This document shows positions 46,137-57,767 of a DNA stretch of 64,000 nucleotides, one piece after another. The first letter of the stretch is position 1; each line of letters starts with the position of its first letter. The stretch spans positions 434,001 to 498,000 of the forward strand of contig NZ_CP135047.1 in assembly GCF_039403185.1 (NCBI RefSeq). The letters are read 5' to 3'. The stretch comes from Buchnera aphidicola (Formosaphis micheliae). Its GTDB lineage: Bacteria; Pseudomonadota; Gammaproteobacteria; Enterobacterales; Enterobacteriaceae. The notes under the pieces are model-generated. The model was given only the letters and a program-made list of their open reading frames with translations. It had not been told where the DNA came from and made no database searches. The translations under genes were made by a program, and so were the position numbers.

Positions 46137-46316
46137 CTATTCAGATAACAACATTTTAATTTTTGCAATATTTCTACGTGATTTTTTTAGAAGATGAGAT
46201 TGTTTTAATTTTCCAGAAGTAAATTGCATTCGTAAATTAAATTTTTCACGCAGTAAATTAGACAACTCCATATGTAAAAACTTATTATCCTTTTTACGTA
46301 ATTCATTAATATTCAT
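46137..46316 (-). CDS. rpmC: 50S ribosomal protein L29
   Basis: 59-aa protein starting [20 protein letters not shown], then LLREKFNLRMQF and a basic C-terminal half, as in L29 (E. coli 63 aa). L29 sits beside the tunnel exit and helps dock SRP and trigger factor. The ATG overlaps the rplP stop codon by one base (TAATG), implying coupled translation. rpsQ follows. Confidence 0.97.
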   Translation of the reverse strand: MNINELRKKDNKFLHMELSNLLREKFNLRMQFTSGKLKQSHLLKKSRRNIAKIKMLLSE

Positions 46317-46726
46317 TACATCACCATTTTAGTTACAAATGTCGTTTTAATTGGTAATTTCGACGCTGCTAATTTTAATGTTTCTCTTGATAATGATTCA
46401 GATAAACCTGAAATTTCATATAAAATCTTACCAGGTTGAATTAAAGCAACCCAATACTCTACATTACCTTTTCCTTTTCCCATACGAACTTCTAATGGTT
46501 TTTGTGTAATAGGTTTATCTGGAAAAATACGTATCCACATTTTTCCTTGTTTCTTAACAGCTCGACTAATAGTAATACGAGCTGCTTCAATTTGACGAGC
46601 TGTCAATCGACCTCTTCCTATTGATTTCAAACCAAAACTACCAAAAACAACATTAGTATTAACAGATAATCCACGATTACGACCTTTATGCATTTTACGA
46701 AATTTAGTACGTTTAGGTTGCATCAT
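46316..46726 (-). CDS. rplP: 50S ribosomal protein L16
   Basis: 136 aa, the E. coli length. [63 protein letters not shown] and [13 protein letters not shown] identify L16, which contacts A-site tRNA. Two ATGs in a row at the start; the first gives the E. coli length. Confidence 0.99.
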   Translation of the reverse strand: MMQPKRTKFRKMHKGRNRGLSVNTNVVFGSFGLKSIGRGRLTARQIEAARITISRAVKKQGKMWIRIFPDKPITQKPLEVRMGKGKGNVEYWVALIQPGKILYEISGLSESLSRETLKLAASKLPIKTTFVTKMVM

Positions 46727-46742
46727 ATATCACAATTTCTCC

Positions 46743-47447
46743 TTATTTACGATGTTTACGATAATTTTTTTTAATATGAGAAAAAGGTTTATCTAAATTT
46801 TTATTTTCTATAGAAACTCCTCCTAAAATTTCTCCCTTAAACACCCATACTTTGACGCCAATAATACCGTAAGTGGTATATGCTTCAGAGGTATTATATT
46901 CAATATCTGCTCTTAATGTATGTAATGGAACACGTCCTTCACGATACCATTCTTTTCTTGCTATTTCAGCTCCTCCTAAACGTCCACTCATTTCAACCTT
47001 AATACCTTTCGCTCCATTTTTCATCGCATTTTGAACTGCTCTTTTCATTGCACGTCTAAACATTATCCTTCTTTCTAATTGAGAAGTAATATTATCAGCT
47101 ATTAATTTTGCATCTAACTCTGGTTTTCTCACTTCTGCAATATTTATCTGAACTGACACACCTGTAATTTCTGAAATTGCAATTCGTAACTTTTCTACAT
47201 CTTCACCTTTCTTGCCTATAACAATACCAGGACGAGCTGTATAAATTGTTATACGTACATTTTTAGTAGGTCGTTCAATAACAATACGTGATACAGACGC
47301 TTTTATTAATTCTTTTTTTAAAAATTGTCGAATTTTAAAATCACTGTCTAAATTATTAGCAAAATTTTTACTATTTGAAAACCATACAGAATTCCATGAT
47401 TTTACGATACCTAAACGCATACCATTAGGATGTACTTTTTGACCCAT
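46743..47447 (-). CDS. rpsC: 30S ribosomal protein S3
   Basis: 234 aa (E. coli 233). [14 protein letters not shown], the KH domain [13 protein letters not shown], and [24 protein letters not shown]-type C-terminal sequence identify S3 of the mRNA entry site. 21 bp after rplV. Confidence 0.99.
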   Translation of the reverse strand: MGQKVHPNGMRLGIVKSWNSVWFSNSKNFANNLDSDFKIRQFLKKELIKASVSRIVIERPTKNVRITIYTARPGIVIGKKGEDVEKLRIAISEITGVSVQINIAEVRKPELDAKLIADNITSQLERRIMFRRAMKRAVQNAMKNGAKGIKVEMSGRLGGAEIARKEWYREGRVPLHTLRADIEYNTSEAYTTYGIIGVKVWVFKGEILGGVSIENKNLDKPFSHIKKNYRKHRK

Positions 47448-47468
47448 TACTTATTTATCCCCATAATA

Positions 47469-47801
47469 TTAACAATCCGACATAACTACAGTAATATGAC
47501 TGGTACGTTTTAAAATTCTATCGGCACGACCTTTAGCACGTGGCATCATGCGTTTTATAGTTGGACCGTCGTTAACAAAAATTTTTTTTATTATTAAGTC
47601 ATCAATATCGAGCCCATTATTATGTTCAGCATTTGCTATTGCCGATTCTACAACTTTTTTCACTAAAACAGCTGATTTTTTATTCAAATATATTAATTTT
47701 TCTAAAGCAATTTGTACTTTTTTTCCTCGAATTAAATCCACAACTAAACGTATTTTTTGAGCAGAAGAACGTGCTTGACAATACTTAGCTATAATTTCCA
47801 T
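47469..47801 (-). CDS. rplV: 50S ribosomal protein L22
   Basis: 110 aa, the E. coli length. [41 protein letters not shown], and the beta-hairpin segment [21 protein letters not shown] that lines the exit tunnel. Confidence 0.99.
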   Translation of the reverse strand: MEIIAKYCQARSSAQKIRLVVDLIRGKKVQIALEKLIYLNKKSAVLVKKVVESAIANAEHNNGLDIDDLIIKKIFVNDGPTIKRMMPRAKGRADRILKRTSHITVVMSDC

Positions 47802-47822
47802 TTATTCCTCTTATTTTATAAA

Positions 47823-48101
47823 TTAACGTTTTTTAATCTTTCTATCAGCAATGTGTCCTTTATAAGTACGTGTTACTGCAAATTCTCCTAACTTATGACC
47901 TACCATATCCTCAGTAATAAAAACGGGAATATGATGCCGTCCATTATGTATTGCTATAGTAAAACCTATCATACTTGGAAAAATAGTAGAACGACGAGAC
48001 CAAGTACGTAAAGGTTTTTTATCATTTGTTCTAATAGCTTTCTCTATTTTTTTAAATAAACTCAAATCAATAAAAGGACCTTTTTTAAGAGAACGTGGCA
48101 T
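47823..48101 (-). CDS. rpsS: 30S ribosomal protein S19
   Basis: 92 aa, the E. coli length. [38 protein letters not shown], and [19 protein letters not shown] are diagnostic of S19, which binds the 16S head together with S13. Confidence 0.99.
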   Translation of the reverse strand: MPRSLKKGPFIDLSLFKKIEKAIRTNDKKPLRTWSRRSTIFPSMIGFTIAIHNGRHHIPVFITEDMVGHKLGEFAVTRTYKGHIADRKIKKR

Positions 48102-48117
48102 AGTTTATCCTTAAATA

Positions 48118-48942
48118 TTACTTCTTATTATGACTATGTAAAATAAATCGATCAGTGCGTTTATTTCTTCTTGTTTTTTTACCTTTAGTTTGTATTCCCC
48201 ATGGAGTTACTGGATGTTTCCCAAAATTTCTACCTTCACCACCTCCATGCGGATGATCTACAGGATTCATAGCCGTTCCCCTTACAGTGGGTCTAATACC
48301 TCTCCAACGAGATACTCCGGCTTTTCCAAATCTCATAAGCATATGTTCTTCATTTCCAACTATACCAATAGTTGCTTTACAATTCCCTAAAATTTTTCTA
48401 ATTTCTCCAGATCTTAATCTTATAGAAACATATAATCCTTCACTAGCTACTATTTGTACATAACTACCTGCTGAACGAGCGATTTGACCTCCTTTTCCTG
48501 GTTTTATTTCTACATTATGAACTGTTGTACCTATTGGTATACATTTTAATGGTAAAGAATTACCTATTTTAATTGATGCACCTATACCAGAAAAAATTAA
48601 GTCACCTACAGATAAACCTTTAGGTGATAAAATATAATTTCTTTTTCCGTCTTTATACAATACCAATGCAATATTAGCTGAACGATTTGGATCATATTCT
48701 ATACGCTCTATTTTAGCTGGTATTCCATCTTTACTTCTTTTAAAATCAATTATCCTGTATGCTTGTTTACAACCACCTCCAATATGACGTGTAGTAATTC
48801 GACCATCATTATTTCTACCACCTGTTTTAGTTTTTTTTTTTGTTAATAAAGAATATGATTTACCTTTAAATAAATCTTTATTAACTAATTTAATCATATG
48901 ACGACGACCAGGAGATGTTGGTTTACATTTTATAATAGTCAT
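48118..48942 (-). CDS. rplB: 50S ribosomal protein L2
   Basis: 274 aa (E. coli 273). [59 protein letters not shown], and the peptidyl-transferase-proximal [15 protein letters not shown] with the conserved His are all present. An A11 run in coding sense (plus 48831-48841) lies in [12 protein letters not shown] and is read in frame, giving the E. coli length there. Confidence 0.99.
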   Translation of the reverse strand: MTIIKCKPTSPGRRHMIKLVNKDLFKGKSYSLLTKKKTKTGGRNNDGRITTRHIGGGCKQAYRIIDFKRSKDGIPAKIERIEYDPNRSANIALVLYKDGKRNYILSPKGLSVGDLIFSGIGASIKIGNSLPLKCIPIGTTVHNVEIKPGKGGQIARSAGSYVQIVASEGLYVSIRLRSGEIRKILGNCKATIGIVGNEEHMLMRFGKAGVSRWRGIRPTVRGTAMNPVDHPHGGGEGRNFGKHPVTPWGIQTKGKKTRRNKRTDRFILHSHNKK

Positions 48943-48959
48943 ACTATTTATAATTTCCT

Positions 48960-49268
48960 CTAAACTGAATCTATATTACTAATTGAATCTAAATTATGAC
49001 CTTTTTTTAAAGTAATATATGCTTTTTTCCAATTATTCTTTTTTATAACTTTATGATTTTTTATTTTCTTTTTGCCTTTAACTAATAAAGTATTAATAGA
49101 TAATACTTCTACTTTTAATAGATTTTGTATTGCATGTTTTATAATTAATTTATTAGTATCACGTTTAACTTTAAATATTATAGTATTAGATTCTTTTAAA
49201 CAAAAAGAAGATTTTTCTGATACTTTAGGAGCTAATAATATATCAAACAAATAATCTTGATTAATCAT
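48960..49268 (-). CDS. rplW: 50S ribosomal protein L23
   Basis: 102 aa from the ATG at 49268 ([20 protein letters not shown]), which overlaps the TGA of rplD as ATGA; a longer reading from 49277 is rejected. [38 protein letters not shown] and [15 protein letters not shown] match L23, the SRP and trigger-factor docking site at the tunnel exit. Confidence 0.97.
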   Translation of the reverse strand: MINQDYLFDILLAPKVSEKSSFCLKESNTIIFKVKRDTNKLIIKHAIQNLLKVEVLSINTLLVKGKKKIKNHKVIKKNNWKKAYITLKKGHNLDSISNIDSV

Positions 49269-49870
49269 AAAAAACATTCCTCAATTTTTCTAATTGCTGT
49301 AGAAGTAATTATAACCTTTTCAAAAGAAATTAAACGAACTGGATTTATAGAACTCACATCACATACATCAACTTTATATAAATTACGAGCAGCAAGTAAT
49401 AAATTATTATCTATTCCTTTAGTAATAATTAAGACTTGTTTTACATTTATAGATTTTAATTTATTAATTAACAATTTCGTTTTAGGTAGTTCTAAAAAAA
49501 AATTTTTAAAAACAATAATTCTATTTTGACGCAATAATTCGGAAAATATACTTTGTATAGCACCACGATACATTTTACGATTAACTTTTTGAACATAACT
49601 TTTTGGTTTAGCTGCAAAAGTTACTCCACCTGATCGCCACAATGGACTTCTTATTGAACCAACCCTAGCACGTCCCGTACCTTTCTGTCGCCATGGTTTT
49701 TTACCAGATCCAGACACTTCTGCTCGACTTTTCTGTGCTCGTGTTCCTTGTCGAGCACAAGATTGATACGACATGACTACTTGATGGACAAGAGCTTTAT
49801 TAAAATGTTGATTAAACATTTCTTGAGATAAATTAAACTCAACTAACTCATCCTGAAGCAATAGTTTCAT
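49265..49870 (-). CDS. rplD: 50S ribosomal protein L4
   Basis: 201 aa, the E. coli length. [46 protein letters not shown] and the tunnel-loop region identify L4. In E. coli L4 also represses the S10 operon through its leader; the leader here is shortened (see 50860-50990). Overlaps rplW by 4 bases. Confidence 0.98.
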   Translation of the reverse strand: MKLLLQDELVEFNLSQEMFNQHFNKALVHQVVMSYQSCARQGTRAQKSRAEVSGSGKKPWRQKGTGRARVGSIRSPLWRSGGVTFAAKPKSYVQKVNRKMYRGAIQSIFSELLRQNRIIVFKNFFLELPKTKLLINKLKSINVKQVLIITKGIDNNLLLAARNLYKVDVCDVSSINPVRLISFEKVIITSTAIRKIEECFL

Positions 49871-49877
49871 ATAATAA

Positions 49878-50516
49878 TTATCCCCTTAATACTTTAACAG
49901 CTGGTTTAATAATAAGATTACCACCAATTGAACCTGGTACAGAACCTTTAACTAACAATAAATTCTGATTGATATCAACTTTCACAATCTTTAAACTCTG
50001 AATTGTTATTTTAGAATTACCCAGATGCCCTGCCATTTTTTTTCCCTTAAAAACTCGACCTGGAGTTTGGTTTTGACCAATTGAACCAGGCGCACGATGT
50101 GATAAAGAATTACCATGACTAAAATCCTGAGTTCTAAAATTCCATCTTTTTACCGTACCACTAAAACCCTTTCCTTTGGAAATTCCTGTAATATCAACTT
50201 TATTTATATTAGTAAAAAAATTTACATTAATAGTTTCACCAACTTTGAATTCTTGATTATTATTGATACGAAATTCCCATAAACCACGACCAGCTACTAC
50301 TCCTGCTTTTATGAAATGTCCAGATTCAGGCTTTTTTAATTTATTTAACCGTTTATTTCCGGTTGTTACTTGAATAGCATTATATAAATTATTTTTTATA
50401 GTTTTCACCTGAGTAATTCTATTTTCATGTACTTCAATAACGGTAACTGGAATAGAATCTCCTTCTTGATTAAAAATTCGTGTCATACCAATTTTTTTAC
50501 CCACTAAACCTAACAT
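49878..50516 (-). CDS. rplC: 50S ribosomal protein L3
   Basis: 212 aa (E. coli 209). [35 protein letters not shown], and [40 protein letters not shown]-type blocks (the last contains the conserved Gln that is methylated in E. coli). 7 bp before rplD. Confidence 0.98.
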   Translation of the reverse strand: MLGLVGKKIGMTRIFNQEGDSIPVTVIEVHENRITQVKTIKNNLYNAIQVTTGNKRLNKLKKPESGHFIKAGVVAGRGLWEFRINNNQEFKVGETINVNFFTNINKVDITGISKGKGFSGTVKRWNFRTQDFSHGNSLSHRAPGSIGQNQTPGRVFKGKKMAGHLGNSKITIQSLKIVKVDINQNLLLVKGSVPGSIGGNLIIKPAVKVLRG

Positions 50517-50547
50517 TATTTACACCACTTAATAATTTAATTTCTAA

Positions 50548-50990
<443 letters not shown>

Positions 50991-51245
50991 TATTAAAATA
51001 ACATTACTTTTATAATAAAAATATTAATTAATATTGTTTATAAGGAGGGTATATTTAACATTAGAAAAACATGATAAATTATATTATTTTTTATAAAAAA
51101 AATCAATTTTACTTTATTAATAAATAACTAAAATATATAATAATAACTAAAAAATTTATTTATTACCCTTTTATTTTATATACTAATTATACATAATGAT
51201 ATTATTTATTAAAATAATTTAAATTCATTTAAAATATTATGTTTT

Positions 51246-51278
51246 TTTAAGAAAGAGCATCAGCGGCTCTTCCTTAAA
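51246..51278 (-). terminator. Stem-loop after tuf
   Basis: 13-bp stem TTTAAGGAAGAGC/GCTCTTTCTTAAA (one G-U pair) with loop CGCTGAT, about 53 nt after the tuf stop. It lacks a following T run, so it may act as an RNA 3'-end stabiliser more than as an intrinsic terminator. Confidence 0.55.
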
Positions 51279-51330
51279 TATAATTCAAAAAAAATTAATT
51301 TATTGTTTAATTATATTATATAAAAAATTA

Positions 51331-52512
51331 TCAAATAATTTTAACAACTACTCCAGCTCCTACTGTACGACCACCTTCACGAATAGCAAAACGTAATCCA
51401 TCAGACATAGCAACAGGATGAATTAATGACACTACCATTTTAATATTATCTCCAGGCATAACCATTTCAACATTTGGAGGTAACTCTATCAAACCTGTGA
51501 CATCTGTTGTTCTAAAATAAAATTGAGGACGATAACCTTTAAAAAAAGGAGTATGACGACCACCTTCTTCTTTCGATAAAACATATACTTCTGCTTCAAA
51601 TTTCATATGAGGATGAATAGTACCAGGCTTGGCTAAAACTTGACCTCTCTCTATATCTTCTCGTTTAGTTCCTCTTAATAATACACCTACATTTTCACCA
51701 GCTCTTCCTTCATCTAATAATTTCCTAAACATTTCTACACCAGTACAAGTGGTTTTAATCGTATTTCTTATTCCTACAATTTCTACTTCTTCACCGACTT
51801 TTATTACACCTTGTTCAACACGCCCAGTAACAACTGTACCACGTCCAGAAATAGAAAATACATCTTCAATAGGTAATAAAAATGATTTCTCAATAGATCT
51901 TTTTGGTTCTGGAATATAACGATCTAATAATTCTGACAATTCAATGATTTTTTCTTCCCATTCTTGAACACCTTCTAATGCTTTTAATGCTGATCCTCTA
52001 ATAATAGGCGTATCATCTCCTGGAAAATTATACTGAGTTAATAAATCTCTTACTTCCATTTCTACTAATTCTAGCAATTCTTCATCATCAACCATATCGC
52101 ATTTATTTAAAAATACAATAATATATGGTACACCAACTTGTCTTCCTAACAAAATATGTTCACGTGTTTGAGGCATTGGACCATCACTAGCTGCTACTAC
52201 TAAAATTGCTCCATCCATTTGAGCAGCTCCTGTTATCATATTTTTTATATAATCAGCATGTCCTGGACAATCAACATGAGCATAATGTCTATTACGAGTA
52301 TCATATTCTACATGAGAAGTATTAATAGTAATACCTCTTGCTTTTTCTTCAGGAGCATTATCTATCTGATCAAATGCACGAGGAGATCCACCATATTTTT
52401 TTGCTAAAACAGTTGTAATAGCTGCTGTCAAAGTGGTTTTTCCATGATCAACATGTCCAATTGTACCTACATTTATATGAGGTTTGGAACGTTCAAACTT
52501 TTCTTTTGACAT
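51331..52512 (-). CDS. tuf: Elongation factor Tu
   Basis: GTPase that brings aminoacyl-tRNA to the ribosome, 393 aa (E. coli 394). G1 GHVDHGKT (19-26), G2 RGITI, G3 [13 protein letters not shown]4 NKCDMVDD, G5 GSALKALEG. Domain 3 retains the EF-Ts/tRNA surface and kirromycin-region residues. Last gene of the str operon. It is the only EF-Tu gene in the window; a second copy elsewhere cannot be excluded. Confidence 0.99.
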   Translation of the reverse strand: MSKEKFERSKPHINVGTIGHVDHGKTTLTAAITTVLAKKYGGSPRAFDQIDNAPEEKARGITINTSHVEYDTRNRHYAHVDCPGHADYIKNMITGAAQMDGAILVVAASDGPMPQTREHILLGRQVGVPYIIVFLNKCDMVDDEELLELVEMEVRDLLTQYNFPGDDTPIIRGSALKALEGVQEWEEKIIELSELLDRYIPEPKRSIEKSFLLPIEDVFSISGRGTVVTGRVEQGVIKVGEEVEIVGIRNTIKTTCTGVEMFRKLLDEGRAGENVGVLLRGTKREDIERGQVLAKPGTIHPHMKFEAEVYVLSKEEGGRHTPFFKGYRPQFYFRTTDVTGLIELPPNVEMVMPGDNIKMVVSLIHPVAMSDGLRFAIREGGRTVGAGVVVKII

Positions 52513-52553
52513 AAATTTATAATCCTACTCAAAATAAAATACATGGTAAAAAT

Positions 52554-54668
52554 TTATTTTTCTTTAGAAAAAATGATATCTTTCGCAATAGATATAGGAG
52601 CTTCTGAATATTTTAAAAATTCCATAGAATAAGATGCTCTTCCTTGACTTTGTGAACGTAAACCAGTAGCATAACCAAACATTTCAGATAACGGTACTTG
52701 AGCACATATTACTTTAAAATTAACATTATTTTCCATACCTTCAATAATGCCTCTTCTACGATTTAAATCACCGATAACATCTCCCATATAATCATCTGGC
52801 GTTTCAACCTCTACTTTCATAATAGGTTCTAATAACACAGGATTAGCTTGTTTAAAAGCACTTTTGAAAGCCATGGATGCTGCTAATTTAAAAGCAATTT
52901 CAGAAGAATCTACATCATGATAAGAACCAAAATGTAAACGAACTCCTACGTTAACTACTGGATACCCAGCTAATGGACCAAATTTTAATTGTTCTTGAAT
53001 ACCTTTATCTATAGCAGAAATATATTCTCCTGGAATAACTCCACCTTTAATGTCGTTAATAAAACTATAATTCTCTCCATTGATATCTAACGGAAATAAA
53101 TCAATTACTACATGTCCATATTGACCTCTTCCTCCTGATTGTTTTATATGTTTTCCTTCTATATTTTTTACTATTTTACGTATTGTTTCCCTATAAGCTA
53201 CCTGAGGAGTACCCACATTACCATCAACATTAAATTCTCGTTTCATACGATCTACAATAATTTCTAAATGCAATTCTCCCATACCAGAAATAATTGTTTG
53301 ATTAGACTCTGAGTCAGTCCATACTCTAAAAGAAGGATCTTCTTTTGCTAATCGACTCAAAGCTAATCCCATTTTTTCTTGATCACTTTTAGTTTTAGGT
53401 TCTACTGCAATCGATATAACTGGTTCAGGAAACTCCATTCGTTCTAAAATAATATTATGATTTTTATCACACAAAGTATCACCAGTAGTTACATTTTTTA
53501 AACCAATTGCAGCTGCAATATCCCCAGCTCTTACTTCTTTTATTTCTTCACGTTTATTTGCATGCATTTGTACAATCCTACCAAATCTCTCTTTTTGAGA
53601 CTTAACAGAATTAAATACAGTATCTCCAGATTTTACTACACCAGAATATACTCTAAAAAAGGTTAAGTTTCCAACAAAAGGATCAGTTGCAATTTTAAAA
53701 GCTAAAGCAGAAAAAGGTGCATTGTCATATGATGAAATTTTATCATCATTTTTCAATTGATTTTTATTTAATAAAGAAGTATTAATTAATTTTACATCAA
53801 TAGGTGAAGGTAAGTATTCAACAACAGCATCGAGTAAAGTTTGCACTCCTTTATTTTTAAAAGATGAACCACAAGTAATGAGCACAATTTCATTTTTTAA
53901 TACTCTATGTCTCAAAGCACATTTAATCTCTTCTTCGCTTAATTTTTCTCCATTTAAATATTTATCCATAATATCTTCATTAGCTTCTGCAGCAAATTCA
54001 ACTAAATTTTGATACCATTTTTGAGATAACTCTATCATATCGTTAGGAATATCCACATAAGTAAAGGTTACTCCTTGATCATCGTTATTCCAATATACTG
54101 CTTTCATTTTTATTAAATCAATTATACCTGAGAAATTATTTTCACAACCTATAGCTAATTGAATTGGAACTGGGCTAATATTAAAACGATTTTTAATTTG
54201 TTTTACTACTTTTAAAAAATTTGCTCCTATACGATCCATTTTATTTATAAAAGCAATCCTAGGAACTTTATATTTATTAGCTTGACGCCAAACAGTTTCA
54301 GATTGAGATTGAACTCCCCCTACTGCACAATACACCATAATCACACCATCTAGAATACGCATAGAACGTTCTACTTCTATTGTAAAATCTACATGTCCTG
54401 GTGTATCAATAATGTTAATTCTATGTGCATCAAACTGATTAGCCATTCCTGACCAAAAAGTTGTTGTTGCAGCAGAAGTAATAGTAATACCTCTTTCTTG
54501 TTCTTGTTCCATCCAATCCATTGTTGCAGCTCCATCATGCACCTCACCGATTTTGTGATTAATTCCTGTATAAAATAAAATACGTTCCGTAGTCGTCGTT
54601 TTTCCAGCATCTATATGAGCACTAATACCAATATTTCTGTAATTTACAATCGGTGTAATACGAGCCAT
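52554..54668 (-). CDS. fusA: Elongation factor G
   Basis: Translocation GTPase, 704 aa, the E. coli length. G1 [15 protein letters not shown] (15-29), [23 protein letters not shown], and [10 protein letters not shown]. Domain IV contains [19 protein letters not shown], and the C-terminal domain ends in [12 protein letters not shown]. Lies between rpsG and tuf with ordinary str-operon spacing. Confidence 0.99.
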   Translation of the reverse strand: MARITPIVNYRNIGISAHIDAGKTTTTERILFYTGINHKIGEVHDGAATMDWMEQEQERGITITSAATTTFWSGMANQFDAHRINIIDTPGHVDFTIEVERSMRILDGVIMVYCAVGGVQSQSETVWRQANKYKVPRIAFINKMDRIGANFLKVVKQIKNRFNISPVPIQLAIGCENNFSGIIDLIKMKAVYWNNDDQGVTFTYVDIPNDMIELSQKWYQNLVEFAAEANEDIMDKYLNGEKLSEEEIKCALRHRVLKNEIVLITCGSSFKNKGVQTLLDAVVEYLPSPIDVKLINTSLLNKNQLKNDDKISSYDNAPFSALAFKIATDPFVGNLTFFRVYSGVVKSGDTVFNSVKSQKERFGRIVQMHANKREEIKEVRAGDIAAAIGLKNVTTGDTLCDKNHNIILERMEFPEPVISIAVEPKTKSDQEKMGLALSRLAKEDPSFRVWTDSESNQTIISGMGELHLEIIVDRMKREFNVDGNVGTPQVAYRETIRKIVKNIEGKHIKQSGGRGQYGHVVIDLFPLDINGENYSFINDIKGGVIPGEYISAIDKGIQEQLKFGPLAGYPVVNVGVRLHFGSYHDVDSSEIAFKLAASMAFKSAFKQANPVLLEPIMKVEVETPDDYMGDVIGDLNRRRGIIEGMENNVNFKVICAQVPLSEMFGYATGLRSQSQGRASYSMEFLKYSEAPISIAKDIIFSKEK

Positions 54669-54788
54669 TTTATCCTTCTTATCTTAATCTATTTTAAATA
54701 TCTTTGCATATATACAACCTCAGATACCAACTAAATTGACTAATCATGAATACAAATAATAATTATAGAAAATACTGTTATAGTAATT

Positions 54789-55259
54789 TTACCAACGATA
54801 ATGAGCAAACGCTTTATTAGCTTCTGCTACCTTATGAACTTCTTCTTTTTTTCTTACTGCATTACCTTTTTTTCCAATGGCATCGTAAAGTTCATTAGCT
54901 AACCTAAGAGCCATTGATTTATCTAATCTTTTACGTGCTGATTCTATAATCCAACGCATAGCTAAAGCATTTTTTCTAACAGGACGTACTTCAATAGGTA
55001 CTTGATAAGTAGAACCGCCAACACGACGAGATTTAACTTCTACACTAGGACAAACATTCTCTAAAGCAAGATTAAAAATTTCAATCTCAGATTTATCCAT
55101 ACGTTTAGACAAAATATTTAATGCTGTATAAACAATAACTTCAGCAATAGATTTTTTTCCATCTACCATTAATATATTAATAAATTTAGCCAACATTTCA
55201 GATGAAAATTTTGGTTCTGGTAAAACTTTACGATAACCTATTACTCTACGACGAGGCAT
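54789..55259 (-). CDS. rpsG: 30S ribosomal protein S7
   Basis: 156 aa from the ATG at 55259 ([16 protein letters not shown]) with GGAGTATTTT upstream; reading from 55271 is rejected. [31 protein letters not shown] and a terminal [11 protein letters not shown] are S7. It stops at HYRW, without the K-12-specific C-terminal extension. S7 organises the 16S 3' head and in E. coli regulates the str operon. Confidence 0.99.
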   Translation of the reverse strand: MPRRRVIGYRKVLPEPKFSSEMLAKFINILMVDGKKSIAEVIVYTALNILSKRMDKSEIEIFNLALENVCPSVEVKSRRVGGSTYQVPIEVRPVRKNALAMRWIIESARKRLDKSMALRLANELYDAIGKKGNAVRKKEEVHKVAEANKAFAHYRW

Positions 55260-55336
55260 AAAATACTCCATTTTTGTAAAAAACTACTAAATAAATAATT
55301 AAAATACTAATTCTTATTAATAAAAAGAATAAAAAA

Positions 55337-55711
55337 TTATACTTTAGATTTTTTTACTCCATATTTAGAACGACCTTGTTTTCTATTTTTTACACCAGCG
55401 CAATCTAAAGAACCTCTAATAATATGATAACGTACTCCAGGTAAATCTTTTACTCGCCCCCCTCTAATCAGAACTACAGAATGTTCTTGTAAATTATGAC
55501 CTTCTCCACCAACATACGCTGTCACTTCGAAACCATTAGTTAATCTTACTCTACATACTTTTCTTAAAGCTGAATTTGGTTTTTTTGGCGTAGTAGTATA
55601 TACACGCATACATACCCCTCTCTTCTGAGGACAACTATTTAATGCTGGTACATTACTTTTAGTCGTTTTAGATACGCGAGGTTTCCGGACCAATTGATTA
55701 ACTGTGGCCAT
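55337..55711 (-). CDS. rpsL: 30S ribosomal protein S12
   Basis: 124 aa, the E. coli length. [33 protein letters not shown] (with the streptomycin-site Lys of PKKPNS unchanged) and [21 protein letters not shown]12 is the decoding-centre protein. First gene of the str operon, following tusB by 135 bp. Confidence 0.99.
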   Translation of the reverse strand: MATVNQLVRKPRVSKTTKSNVPALNSCPQKRGVCMRVYTTTPKKPNSALRKVCRVRLTNGFEVTAYVGGEGHNLQEHSVVLIRGGRVKDLPGVRYHIIRGSLDCAGVKNRKQGRSKYGVKKSKV

Positions 55712-55846
55712 AAAACATACTCCTATTAAAAATATTATAAATTATTTTTCCAAAAAAAAATAAATTGAATATATGACATGTATAGAATTTCAAGGATAGA
55801 TTAGATTTAACCATGAAAAAATTACTGACTTGTTATATTAATATTT

Positions 55847-56134
55847 TTACCAATTCATCTGCTGTTTATTTTTTTCAGTTAAAAATACAAAATATCTATA
55901 ATTAATTAATTTAAATTCATTTGACACATGCTTAATAAGTCCACGTGCTTCAACATCTTCTTTTAAAACATAAAGATTTACTGATATCTTTAATATTTTT
56001 TTTAAAAAAATATTATTTATTGTAGAAATAATAACTCCATCTTGTAATGCCAATAAATCATCTGACTTATTTAATAGATTAAACAATAATTTCATATTAC
56101 TATGAAAAGGAGAATTCATTAACGTATGTAACAT
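55847..56134 (-). CDS. tusB: Sulfur relay subunit TusB
   Basis: 95 aa, as in E. coli (DsrH-like). MLHTLMNSP start, [11 protein letters not shown] and [13 protein letters not shown] are conserved. TusB completes the TusBCD heterohexamer that receives sulfur from TusA and hands it to TusE (5679-5996). 13 bp after tusC. Confidence 0.93.
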   Translation of the reverse strand: MLHTLMNSPFHSNMKLLFNLLNKSDDLLALQDGVIISTINNIFLKKILKISVNLYVLKEDVEARGLIKHVSNEFKLINYRYFVFLTEKNKQQMNW

Positions 56135-56147
56135 AATTAAAAACTTC

Positions 56148-56507
56148 TTAAAAATTTATAATACCTTCGCATTGATTAATTTTTTTTTGAAAAGACATAG
56201 TATCCAAAATAGATATCTTTAATAAAAAAATATCATAATTTAAAATTCCTCTTTCAATTAAAGAATCATGACAAAAATAAAACTTATTAATTCCATACAG
56301 AGGTAAAATGCAAAATGAAGAAGCATAATCTCGAGATAAAATACTTTGAGGTTTTTGATGTTTTACAAACTGAAAGATACCATCTCCGATAAAAAATATA
56401 GAAATATCTTGAATCACTGAAGAAGTTGACAAAATAACATCTAAACCTTCTTTTCCAAAAGACGTTCCATGAGCAGCATGAGAAAATATAAAAGCAATCT
56501 TTTTCAT
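56148..56507 (-). CDS. tusC: Sulfur relay subunit TusC
   Basis: 119 aa, the E. coli length (DsrF-like). [52 protein letters not shown] align with E. coli TusC. Middle gene of tusDCB; 9 bp after tusD. Confidence 0.95.
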   Translation of the reverse strand: MKKIAFIFSHAAHGTSFGKEGLDVILSTSSVIQDISIFFIGDGIFQFVKHQKPQSILSRDYASSFCILPLYGINKFYFCHDSLIERGILNYDIFLLKISILDTMSFQKKINQCEGIINF

Positions 56508-56516
56508 AAAATTTAA

Positions 56517-56903
56517 TTAAAATTGTATTATTCGATCACACATATAAATAGCTTCAGATAAACCACTTAACCCAATTAATTTAAAACTATTATTCAAATT
56601 TCCTACTGGCATACCCAATCTTAAAGCATTTTCATCGCTAATTACACCTCTTCTAGATGCAGCACTTATACAAACATTTAATTTTATCTTAAATTTAATA
56701 CTAAAATTAGACCAACTTTTTACTAAGTTACATTCATCAATTGCAGGAAAAACCATTCTATTAGCATTTAATACACCAGAAAAATAAAAAAAAACACTAT
56801 GCAATTTATGTCCACTATGCACTACTTCTTTACAAAATAAAAATGCTGTACTAGAATTTTCCGTTCCATATACAGAACCTGTTACAATAACTAAATAATG
56901 CAT
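56517..56903 (-). CDS. tusD: Sulfur relay subunit TusD
   Basis: 128 aa, the E. coli length (DsrE-like). VTGSVYGTENSSTAFLFCKEV, HSVFFYFSGVLNANR, and the active Cys78 in LNVCISAASRRGVIS, the same position as in E. coli. Ends FKLIGLSGLSEAIYMCDRIIQF-type C-terminus. Co-transcribed with tusC, tusB and probably the str operon. Confidence 0.97.
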   Translation of the reverse strand: MHYLVIVTGSVYGTENSSTAFLFCKEVVHSGHKLHSVFFYFSGVLNANRMVFPAIDECNLVKSWSNFSIKFKIKLNVCISAASRRGVISDENALRLGMPVGNLNNSFKLIGLSGLSEAIYMCDRIIQF

Positions 56904-56957
56904 ATATAATATACCAAAAAACTTATAACGTAAAAAAATATATCAAATATATATATT

Positions 56958-57767
56958 TTATATTGATTTAATATCTAATAATTCTATATCAAATATTAAA
57001 GTAGCATTACTAGGAATTCCAGGTGCACCTAAAATACCATAAGCTAATGTAGGAGGTACTATTAATTCAATTTGACCACCTTTTCCTATGTATTGTATAC
57101 CTTCATTCCATCCTGGTATTACATTATGCAAAGATAACCATATTGGTTGTTTATTAGTATATGAATTGTCAAATTCTACACCATTAATTAATCTACCTTT
57201 ATAATGTACCAATACTTTATCGTCACACTTTGGTTTATTACCAGTGCCTACTTTATTAATAATATATAATAAACCAGTTTTAGTTTGTTTTACTCCTGGT
57301 TTTTTTATTAATTCAGCTCTATATTTTTCTCCTTTTACAGAATTTTCATATGAATTTTGTTTTAATAACATTAATTCCCTTTGTTTTAATTTTTTTTCTA
57401 AAACATTAAGTCTATTAGAAATATCTTGATCAGATAATTTTAATGATCCTGAAATTGAATCTTTCATTCCTGACATAAATTCTTCTTTATTTAATAACAC
57501 TCCTAATTTTTCTTGTACATCAAAGGAATGTTTAATATAACTACCTAATGAAACACCTAATGCATACGATGTTTGTTTATCTTCATGAGTAACTATAAAC
57601 ATATTATTACCATTATTTGATTCTATTTTTTTTGTATCTGTTGGTAAAATATTCGTATGTTCTGCAAATATATTAAACGTAAATAAAGGACAAAAAAATA
57701 TAATAATAAATCTTACTAAATAAGATATTTTATTGAATAAAAAACGATTTTTTACATGTATATACAT
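56958..57767 (-). CDS. fkpA: Periplasmic peptidyl-prolyl isomerase FkpA
   Basis: Periplasmic folding chaperone and prolyl isomerase, 269 aa (E. coli 270). N-terminal signal sequence with a hydrophobic stretch ending near FNIFAEH. The helical dimerisation domain contains SYALGVSLGSYIKHSF. The C-terminal FKBP domain contains VLVHYKGRLINGVEFDNSY, VIPGWNEGIQYIGKGGQIELIVPPTLAYG and NATLIFDIELL. The start is somewhat uncertain; a downstream start would still leave a signal peptide. 54 bp upstream of tusD; slyX, slyD and others between fkpA and tus genes in E. coli are missing. Confidence 0.95.
   Translation of the reverse strand: MYIHVKNRFLFNKISYLVRFIIIFFCPLFTFNIFAEHTNILPTDTKKIESNNGNNMFIVTHEDKQTSYALGVSLGSYIKHSFDVQEKLGVLLNKEEFMSGMKDSISGSLKLSDQDISNRLNVLEKKLKQRELMLLKQNSYENSVKGEKYRAELIKKPGVKQTKTGLLYIINKVGTGNKPKCDDKVLVHYKGRLINGVEFDNSYTNKQPIWLSLHNVIPGWNEGIQYIGKGGQIELIVPPTLAYGILGAPGIPSNATLIFDIELLDIKSI

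Noticed and set aside
54389-54610. 73-codon ORF within fusA in another frame on the same strand
   Set aside because: Overlaps the GTPase domain of EF-G entirely; no separate signals.
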